NCBI GenBank assembly: GCA_002396505.1
Contig: DGYA01000077.1
Coordinates: 11,502 to 66,638 of the forward strand
Direction: 5' to 3'
Length of the DNA: 55,137 nt
Source: Cyanobacteria bacterium UBA5018
GTDB lineage: Bacteria; Cyanobacteriota; Cyanobacteriia; PCC-6307; Cyanobiaceae
The position numbers and the translations under genes were made by a program. Each line of letters opens with the position of its first letter. Positions within the stretch are counted from its first letter, which is position 1. The notes under the pieces were generated by a model. That model was not told the DNA's origin and ran no database searches. It saw only the letters and a program-made list of their open reading frames with translations. This document shows positions 42,836-49,688 of this stretch, one piece after another.

Positions 42836-43561
42836 GCATGAGTGTGTCCCTACCTAGTTCTCAGCCAGCCCATATCCCTGCCATGACCCCCCACCCTGTC
42901 CACCGCCGCAAAAAGCTGATCGAGGTCGCCATCCCCCTCGAAGCCATCAACGCAGCCTCAGCGCGGGAGAAGAGCATCCGCCACGGCCACCCCAGCACCC
43001 CTGCACCTGTGGTGGGCGCGGCGACCGCTGGCGGCAGCGCGGGCGGTGATCTTCTGCCAGATGGTGGACGACCCCTCGGCGGTGCCGGAGGAGTTCCCTA
43101 CAGATGAAGCCCAGGAGAACGAGCAGCTACGGCTGTTTGCCCTGATCAGTGAACTGGTGACATGGGAGAACACCACCAACGAGCAGGTGCTGAACCGGGC
43201 GCGGGAGGAAATCAAACGGAGCTGGCGGCGGGCCTGTACTGACAACGCCGACCACCCCGAAGCGGCAGAGCTGTTCGACCCGAATAAGTTGCCCGGCTTT
43301 CATGATCCCTTCGCCGGGGGTGGGGCCCTGCCGCTGGAAGCTCAGAGGCTGGGGCTTGAGAGCTACGCCAGCGACCTGAGTCCGGTGGCGGTGCTGATCA
43401 ACAAGGCGATGATTGAGATGCACAAAATGGCAACCGTATCAGCCCTTCCCGTCGACTGCATTGCAGATAGCATTGGTTCGTTTAGTTGTTGGCCGCCGAT
43501 CTCAGTCACACTTTTCACTAGTCCTTGTTTAAATCTTGGCAAGACTATACTTATGCCATGA
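42832..43561 (+). pseudogene. DUF1156 adenine-type DNA methyltransferase, frameshifted and truncated
   Basis: The N-terminus (MTPHPVHRRKKLIEVAIPL, EAINAASAREKSIRHGHPST) is typical of DUF1156 / COG1743 methylases. At the C-run 42998-43001 the frame breaks: dropping one C restores LHLWWARRPLAAARAVIFCQ, which continues in the second frame (from 43046) through FHDPFAGGGALPLEAQRLG, the SAM-binding motif I, to VLINKAMIEMH. After about base 43430 the similarity ends and a short unrelated tail runs to a stop at 43561. The usual ~900-residue protein, including the NPPY-type catalytic motif, is missing. Unless the C-run is a sequencing error, the methylase is dead twice over. Confidence 0.88.
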
Positions 43562-44481
43562 AACTGTATGTTGGCATCACCGATACGAATTGGTTCCGTT
43601 ACCTCCGCAGCAGCAATGCTGATGAGATGAACTTCTGGCGGCCAAAGGCTACTAACCAGTTCAAGGCCTTGGAGCCTGGCGAGCTTTTCCTATTTAAGTC
43701 AAAATATCCTCATCATCGGATCGTGGGTGGCGCATTCTTCGTGCGTCACACGACTTTAAGTCTTGATCTAGCGTGGAAGGCCTTCGCATCAGCCAATGGT
43801 ACCGATTCCATGGAAAAGTTTCGACGCATGATCCAGGGGCATCGCAAGGATAACGAATTCAACCCGATCATTGGATGCACAATCTTGACTCAGCCGTTCT
43901 ACCTGGAAGACGATGAGACCATTGACCCACCATCAGACTGGTCGGGCAACATCGTTACTGGCAAAAGCTACGAGATCGCGCCGGGCAGCGAAGGCCTGAG
44001 GTTGTTCGAGCAGGCTCAGGCAGTCTTTTCGGCTAGCTATCCGAGAAATAGTACAGACAAGCCATATGAACCAATTGACAGATTCGGCAAGCCGCAGCTT
44101 GTGGCTCCAAGGCTTGGTCAGGGAGGCTTTCGTATTCTGGTCATGGATGCCTACTCGCGGAAGTGTGCAATCACAGGGGAGAAAACACTGCCAGTCCTGG
44201 AAGCAGCGCACATTAAGCCCTATTCCGAGGATGGACCACATGAGGTCTCCAATGGCATCTTCATGAGATCTGATCTGCACACATTATTTGATGGTGGATA
44301 TCTGACTCTGACAAGAGAGTTCAACATCGAAGTCAGCAAGCGAATTCGCGAGGAGTTTTCAAACGGCCGTGAGTACTATGCTCTGCATGGAAGGAAATTG
44401 GTGACGTTGCCAGAGAATCCATCAAGCAGGCCAAATCTTTCGCACCTTGAGTGGCATCAGAATAATAGGTTTCTTGGCTAA
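43558..44481 (+). CDS. HNH restriction endonuclease
   Basis: 307 residues from ATG 43558. The N-terminal ~170 residues form a recognition domain (KLYVGITDTNWFRYLRS, EPGELFLFKSKYPHHRIVGGAFF, WSGNIVTGKSYE). The fold pattern is reminiscent of PUA/EVE modules that read modified bases, which is inference. The C-terminal nuclease has CAITGEKTLPVLEAAHIKPY, SNGIFMRSDLHTLFDGGYLT: the paired His, Asn and His of HNH (PF13391-like). The DNA is visibly less GC-rich than its neighbours and starts where the DUF1156 similarity stops. Upstream, TTGTTT (43525) and TATACT (43546) are a weak promoter candidate with a 15-base spacer. Confidence 0.85.
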   Translation: MKLYVGITDTNWFRYLRSSNADEMNFWRPKATNQFKALEPGELFLFKSKYPHHRIVGGAFFVRHTTLSLDLAWKAFASANGTDSMEKFRRMIQGHRKDNEFNPIIGCTILTQPFYLEDDETIDPPSDWSGNIVTGKSYEIAPGSEGLRLFEQAQAVFSASYPRNSTDKPYEPIDRFGKPQLVAPRLGQGGFRILVMDAYSRKCAITGEKTLPVLEAAHIKPYSEDGPHEVSNGIFMRSDLHTLFDGGYLTLTREFNIEVSKRIREEFSNGREYYALHGRKLVTLPENPSSRPNLSHLEWHQNNRFLG

Positions 44482-44703
44482 CTGAATGAGCCTGATGAAT
44501 GTGGAAATTATTGCAGTAAGTTGCAGTGGACTAGGGGCTGCCATCCTGATATCTAATGCAGATTTTGTATCAAATGGCCATCACAGTCCCATTCACCCCA
44601 GCCGTGGCCAGGCCGCAGCATTGTTGGGGAGCCACCTGAACTTGGTGGGCTCATCTATACTGAAGCCACTAGAGCCAATGGCCGTTACCTTGCTCGTAAA
44701 CCC

Positions 44704-44997
44704 ATGACCCCACCACGCCAACACCTGATCGTCAATTCAACTGACGACTCTCTGCACATCACCCTCACACCGGAACTACGTCATCGCCGCCTGTCGGTCA
44801 CTGTCGAAGCTGTTGACGAGCCAGCCCATGATCGTTCCGCTCCAAACCGTGATCCGGAACACATCAAGCGGGTGCTCCAAGAATCCTGGGGGGCATGGGG
44901 AAACATGTCTTTTGCTGACATCGACAGGATGATTGAAGACAGTCGCCGTAATGATTGGCGCGAGCCCTGGGAGGAGTGCCGTGAAGTTCCTTCTTGA
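44704..44997 (+). CDS. putative antitoxin paired with a decayed PIN toxin
   Basis: 97 residues from ATG 44704. The second half (IKRVLQESWGAWGNMSFADIDRMIEDSR, then DWREPWEE) resembles the toxin-binding tail of VapB-type antitoxins. The first half (HLIVNSTDDSLHITLTPELRHRRLSV) is beta-rich, as in DNA-binding parts. The same frame is open upstream to 44557, so the start may lie earlier. The toxin frame overlaps its end by 17 bases. It would now lack a functional partner. Confidence 0.6.
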   Translation: MTPPRQHLIVNSTDDSLHITLTPELRHRRLSVTVEAVDEPAHDRSAPNRDPEHIKRVLQESWGAWGNMSFADIDRMIEDSRRNDWREPWEECREVPS

Positions 44998-45130
44998 TAG
45001 CAACGTGATTCTTTACCACCTCAACGAAAGACTCAATAAAGATCTCCCCTTGATCACCCGCAACAGCCGCGATTTTCAGGCGATCGCCGGCCTCACCCTG
45101 ATCGATCCCTTCCAGCCCAGCCCCCCCTGA
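44981..45130 (+). pseudogene. PIN toxin with its middle deleted
   Basis: GTG 44981 opens VKFLLDSNVILYHLNERLNK, the first strand of a PIN domain with its first Asp. It continues directly with DLPLITRNSRDFQAIAGLTL and IDPF, the last strands, which usually lie some 80-90 residues later. The product is only 49 residues and lacks the central acidic residues, so it cannot be an active RNase. The frame is intact across the deletion, which points to recombination rather than point decay. Confidence 0.8.
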
Positions 45131-45140
45131 TCCCTTCCCC

Positions 45141-48100
45141 ATGGCCATCTCCAACCGCGACCGTGTCGGCAGGGCTCTTGATCAGCTCCGGGATGGTCTG
45201 CTGCCCTACATCAGCCGTGAGCTCTACCAGGGGATCGGCAGCAACTGGCAGGTGGGCCTAGCGCCCAACACCAGCCTTCAAGACGTATCGGTGCTGCTGA
45301 AGCTGTTCATGGAGCATTGGCATGCGGTGTTCAAGCGGCTGCTCGGCCAGGCGGATCGTTCCTATGTGAGCGAGCTACTCGACGCCCGCAACCGCTGGGC
45401 CCACCAGGAGGCCTTCTCCTCAGAAGACACCGACCGCACCCTCGACACCGCCGCCCGCCTCTGCCGCAACATCGCAGCGCCTGAGCCCGCCGAGGCGATC
45501 CGTCGGCTGCGAGAAGAGCTGCAGCAGCAGGTGTTCAACGATCGGGCCCGCAATCGCACCCGCTATCAGGTGTCGATTGAGAACCAGGTGCAGGCCGGTC
45601 TGTTGCCCTGGCGCGAGGTGATCACGCCCCACCCCGATGTAACCGCCGGCAAGTATCAGCAGGCCGAGTTCGCCGCCGACCTCGACCAGGTGCGCCGTGG
45701 CATCGGCAGCAAGGAGTACACCGATCCCGGCGAGTTCTACCGCCGCACCTTCATCACTTCGGGCATGCGAGCCCTGCTGCGCATCGCCCTTGAACGGCTC
45801 AACGGCCAGGGCGGTGAACCGGTGATCGAGCTGCAGACCAACTTCGGTGGCGGCAAAACCCACTCGATGCTGGCCCTCTATCACCTCTGCTCCGGCCAGA
45901 CCCTCGCCAGCCTTCCAGGCCTCGATGAGGTGTGCAGCGAGGCAGGCATCTCCTCCATTCCCAGAGCCTCCCGTGCCGTGCTGGTGGGCACCGCCTTCAG
46001 CCCCTCGAAGGCCACCACCTATGCCGATGGCACCGTGGTCAACACCCTCTGGGGAGAGCTCGCCTACCAGCTCGGGGGGCCCCAGGGCTATGCCCTGATC
46101 GCTAGCAGCGACCAGCAGCGGGTCGCGCCCGGCGCCCAGGATCTTGCCGCCCTGTTCACCGCCCATGCCCCCTGCCTGATCTTGGTGGACGAATGGGTGG
46201 CCTACGCCCGCAATCTTGTTAGCAATGCCACCCTGCCGGCGGGCACCTTCGATTCCCAGGTGTCCTTCGCGCAGGCGCTCACCGAGGCCGTCAAGCAGGT
46301 GCCCAATGCCCTGCTGCTGATCTCCGTGCCCCAGAGCGTCAATGAGATCGGCGGCAGCGATGGCGAGAAGGCGGTCGATTCACTCAAAAATGTGGTCACC
46401 CGCCTCGCTTACCAGTGGCGGCCCGCTACCGGTAACGAGGGCTTTGAGATCGTGCGGCGGCGGCTGTTCGAGCCGATCACCACCAAGGAGGCAGGCGCCG
46501 CCCGCGATGCCGTTGTCCGTAGCTTCACTGATCTGTATTCCCAAAATCCCTCCGAGTTCCCGGCTGAAACGCGAGAAGCGGGTTATCGCGATTTACTGAT
46601 CAGCGCCTATCCAATCCACCCTGAACTGTTCAAGCGCCTCTACGACGACTGGAGCACCCTCGATCGCTTCCAACGCACTCGGGGCGTATTGCGCCTGCTG
46701 GCGCTCACGATCGAGGGCCTCTGGAACGGCAATAGCAAAGACCTCTTGATCATGCCCAGCTCGATCCCTTTAGACGACAACGACGTTAAGAACGAGCTGG
46801 TGCGCTTTTTGGATAACCAGTGGGAGCCGATCATTTCCCAGGATGTAGATGGCCCCCAGTCCACCCCCACCCGGCTGGACATAGAAAACCCCAACTTCGG
46901 TCGCGTCAGCGCCTGCAAGCGGGTGGCCCGCTCCCTTTACATCGGCACCGCCCCGGATGCCGATGCCCTGCGCAAGGGGATCGGCGATCAGCGGGTGAAG
47001 CTGGCCTGCGTGATGCCCGGCGAGCCGATCGGTGTGTTCGGCGATGCCCTGCGGCGTCTTGGTGATCGGGGCCGCTTCATCCAGCAGGACGGCGATCGCT
47101 ACTGGCTCGACACCCGCCCCAATCTCAACCGCACTGCCGAGGAGCACCGCGAGAGCTACCTGCGCCAGCGCGAAGAGCTGCTGGCTGAACTCAACACCCG
47201 CATGGCCCAGGAGGCCTCCAAGCGTGGCGACTTCGCCGGACTTCATGCAGCACCCCTAGAAAACAGTGCCGTGCCTGATGATGCCGCCACCCGGCTCGTG
47301 CTCCTGGCGGCTCAACACACCCACCGCCGGGGCGTCGAGTTCAGCGCCGCCCGTCAATGGGCCGCGGCATGCCTGCAGAGCCGGGGCAACAGCCCCCGCC
47401 AGTTCGCCAACACCCTGATCTTCCTGGCTCCCGATGAAGCCAGCCTTGAAAACCTGTTCCACGCGCTAGCTGATCGCCGCGCCTGGCACCACATCATCGA
47501 CAACGAGCTGGAACTGAACCTCACCGTTGCCCAGAAGAACCAAGCGATCGGCAAGATCGCGGAAGCCACCCAGGCCGTGGCCAGCCGCATCCCCGAAACC
47601 TGGTGCCACCTGCTGATCCCCTATCAGAGCCAGCCGGGCCCCGGTGGGGCGCTCTGGGACGAGAAGAAGCTCACCAGCGGCAAGGGCAGCTTGGCCGAGC
47701 GGGCCAGTGAGCGCTGCGTGCAGGAAGACTTGCTCTTTCAACAGCTGGGTGCCCGCCGGATTCGCGACGACCTCAACCGCTTCCTCTGGACCGACAAGCC
47801 CCATATCGCCGTACGCGATCTCGTGGACTGGTGCCGCAAGTATCTCTACCTGCCCCGCGTGGCCACCGATCAGGTGATCCTCGATGCGCTGGTGAATCCC
47901 CAGGCCGCCCTTACCGGTGAAGCCACCTTTCACTTGGCCGATGGCTTCGATGAGGGCACTGGGCGTTACAGCGGCCTGAGGCCCCAGCAGGATCCCAACA
48001 CCGGCTTGGCGACACTGAAAAGCCTGGTGGTGAAGGACGAGGTGGCAGCCGTCCAGATCGAGGCGGATCGGCTGGCTGAAGAGGAGCGGAAGCGGCAGGC

Positions 48101-48473
48101 GTCGAAGCCAGAGGAGGTTGGGGGCGGTGGAAACGGGCCGGGCATCGTCAAACCAGATGTGCCGCATGGACGAGGGCACGTTCCCCCTGGACCAGGGCCC
48201 ACTGCTCCAGCTACACCACAACCGGGTCCAGTCGCTGCCAAGTTGCCTACTACCTACACCGCCTCTGTGAAGTTGGACTCGGTGATGGCTGGGCCCCAGG
48301 TTGGCAAGTTCCTCGATGAGGTGATGTCGCACCTGCAGGCTCTACCGGGGGTAAATATCGCAATGACCCTGGAGGTTCAGGTGCGGGCGCCTGGCGGTAT
48401 CGATGAAGCGACGGCGCGCATTGTGCTGGAGAATTCGGCGGCGTTAAAGGTGGAGAAGCCTGGGCTGTACTAA
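45141..48473 (+). CDS. DUF499 ATPase with N-terminal Swt1-type HEPN domain
   Basis: 1110 residues. Residues ~1-115 (NRDRVGRALDQLRDGLLPYI, LLKLFMEHWHAVFKRLLG, YVSELLDARNRWAHQEAF) match the Swt1-like HEPN pattern and hold RNRWAH at 83-88, a canonical R-x4-H ribonuclease motif. The DUF499 (COG1483) P-loop ATPase follows, with Walker A NFGGGKTH (234-241) and Walker B CLILVDEWVAY (~350). The last ~150 residues have a Gly/Pro linker and a small alpha/beta domain. DUF499 proteins accompany DUF1156 methylases and helicases in defence islands. It is intact, in host codon style, with ATG 11 bases after the PIN remnant. Confidence 0.88.
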   Translation: MAISNRDRVGRALDQLRDGLLPYISRELYQGIGSNWQVGLAPNTSLQDVSVLLKLFMEHWHAVFKRLLGQADRSYVSELLDARNRWAHQEAFSSEDTDRTLDTAARLCRNIAAPEPAEAIRRLREELQQQVFNDRARNRTRYQVSIENQVQAGLLPWREVITPHPDVTAGKYQQAEFAADLDQVRRGIGSKEYTDPGEFYRRTFITSGMRALLRIALERLNGQGGEPVIELQTNFGGGKTHSMLALYHLCSGQTLASLPGLDEVCSEAGISSIPRASRAVLVGTAFSPSKATTYADGTVVNTLWGELAYQLGGPQGYALIASSDQQRVAPGAQDLAALFTAHAPCLILVDEWVAYARNLVSNATLPAGTFDSQVSFAQALTEAVKQVPNALLLISVPQSVNEIGGSDGEKAVDSLKNVVTRLAYQWRPATGNEGFEIVRRRLFEPITTKEAGAARDAVVRSFTDLYSQNPSEFPAETREAGYRDLLISAYPIHPELFKRLYDDWSTLDRFQRTRGVLRLLALTIEGLWNGNSKDLLIMPSSIPLDDNDVKNELVRFLDNQWEPIISQDVDGPQSTPTRLDIENPNFGRVSACKRVARSLYIGTAPDADALRKGIGDQRVKLACVMPGEPIGVFGDALRRLGDRGRFIQQDGDRYWLDTRPNLNRTAEEHRESYLRQREELLAELNTRMAQEASKRGDFAGLHAAPLENSAVPDDAATRLVLLAAQHTHRRGVEFSAARQWAAACLQSRGNSPRQFANTLIFLAPDEASLENLFHALADRRAWHHIIDNELELNLTVAQKNQAIGKIAEATQAVASRIPETWCHLLIPYQSQPGPGGALWDEKKLTSGKGSLAERASERCVQEDLLFQQLGARRIRDDLNRFLWTDKPHIAVRDLVDWCRKYLYLPRVATDQVILDALVNPQAALTGEATFHLADGFDEGTGRYSGLRPQQDPNTGLATLKSLVVKDEVAAVQIEADRLAEEERKRQASKPEEVGGGGNGPGIVKPDVPHGRGHVPPGPGPTAPATPQPGPVAAKLPTTYTASVKLDSVMAGPQVGKFLDEVMSHLQALPGVNIAMTLEVQVRAPGGIDEATARIVLENSAALKVEKPGLY

Positions 48474-48543
48474 TACAACAGAATTACATTTTATTGCTAT
48501 TAATATTTATATTACCCCTTTGCAACCTAAATTCAACTTCGAT

Positions 48544-49116
48544 CTAAATATTCTGCAGCCTTCTCAATTCAGCCAATACCTCGGAGCTGTGGCTGCTGGG
48601 TTGTACAGCCACCCAGCGGGCCCGCAGCACTCCTTGCGGATCAATCAGGAAGCTGTGACGTTGGGAGAATGGGGGGATCCAGGAGCCGTAGCGACGGCTG
48701 ACCACACCACCGGGATCGGCCAGCAGGGGAAAGGCCAGGCCTTCTTGGTCACAAAATGCGGCGTGGGAATTGGTGTCATCGGCACTCACCCCCACCACCT
48801 GGGCATTGGCCGCCCGATAAGCGGCTAGATCGGTTTGAAAGCGTCTGGCTTCGAGGGTGCAGCCGCCCGTGAAGTCTTTTGGATAGAAGTAGAGCACCAG
48901 CCAGCTACCGGCAAAGTTGCTGAGATCCAACTGGGTAGCTTGCGGCTTGTTGCCCGCTCCAGGAGCGACGCCCTCCAGCTGAAAGGGAGGTGCCGGCTGA
49001 TCCAGGGAAGGCAGGGTTCCACCCATAGCAAAAGCCCGCCGGGGATTAGCCAGCAGGCCTGTAAAGGCGAACAGTGCACTGGCCAGGCCGGTGCGTAAAA
49101 GTTCGCGGCGATTCAT
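48544..49116 (-). CDS. PrxQ/Bcp-type peroxiredoxin with twin-arginine leader
   Basis: 190 residues. MNRRELLRTGLASALFAF is a Tat-like leader ending near AFA (residue 30), placing the enzyme in the lumen or periplasm. The thioredoxin-fold body has the peroxidatic Cys86 in YPKDFTGGCTLEA and later YGSWIPPFSQRHSFLID. The nearby resolving Cys usual in PrxQ (five residues on) is Arg, so it would act as a one-Cys type or use the Cys in AAFCDQEGL. It reduces peroxides. It is convergent with the DUF499 gene and marks the right border of the island. Confidence 0.9.
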   Translation of the reverse strand: MNRRELLRTGLASALFAFTGLLANPRRAFAMGGTLPSLDQPAPPFQLEGVAPGAGNKPQATQLDLSNFAGSWLVLYFYPKDFTGGCTLEARRFQTDLAAYRAANAQVVGVSADDTNSHAAFCDQEGLAFPLLADPGGVVSRRYGSWIPPFSQRHSFLIDPQGVLRARWVAVQPSSHSSEVLAELRRLQNI

Positions 49117-49157
49117 GTGGTTTAGTGAACCAGATTAGGGGTCGCCGATAAGGCCGA

Positions 49158-49394
49158 TCAGATCTTGGCCAGGTTTACACCCAATTCCTTGGCGTAGGCG
49201 CCAAGACCTTTCTTTTGGATGGTCTTGAGGGCGCGGGTGGATACCCGCAGTTTCACAAACCGGTTACCTTCTTCCCACCAGAGGCGCCGCTCCTGCAGGT
49301 TCACCTGTTGCAGCTTTTTAGTGCGGACGTGGGAGTGGGACACGGCCATGCCGTTGTTGGCACGCTTGCCGGTGAGTTGGCAGACCCGGGACAT
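49158..49394 (-). CDS. rpmB: 50S ribosomal protein L28
   Basis: 78 residues, normal length: MSRVCQLTGKRANNGMAVSHSH, then RTKKLQQVNLQERRLWWEEG and KLRVSTRALKTIQKKGL. The cyanobacterial form keeps a single N-terminal Cys (zinc-free). About 294 bases without a gene separate it from the end of htpG upstream; that stretch should hold its promoter. Confidence 0.97.
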   Translation of the reverse strand: MSRVCQLTGKRANNGMAVSHSHVRTKKLQQVNLQERRLWWEEGNRFVKLRVSTRALKTIQKKGLGAYAKELGVNLAKI

Positions 49395-49688
49395 GAACCT
49401 TCAACCTGAGAAAAAAATTGCGGGCATTCGCCCGCTTGTTAATAGTACCAAACAGACCCTGGCCACCAGGGCCGTTGGCCGCTAGCTCCTGGGGCCCTTC
49501 GCCACTGGTTCCCGGAGCCCTTCAGAGCTAACGCTGCCCGAACCCTCGTGGAACCACTTTCCTGCTCGGGCCGCCAGCTCAGCTGCAGCCGTGCACCGCT
49601 CAGCTGGTCATCAGCGCGGAGCTGCCAACTGTCGCCTGCTGCACCGCAATCCTGTAGGCCCGGCCCAGGGCTTATCGCTGATCGTGGA

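Noticed and set aside
43525..43557. Upstream TTG start for the HNH gene
   Set aside because: The family begins M-K-L-Y-V-G-I at ATG 43558. The 11 extra codons lie in a likely promoter stretch.
38289..48473. Complete BREX or DISARM system
   Set aside because: The helicase and methylase types overlap with those systems, but PglZ and BrxL (BREX) and DrmA, DrmB and DrmC (DISARM) are not in the window.
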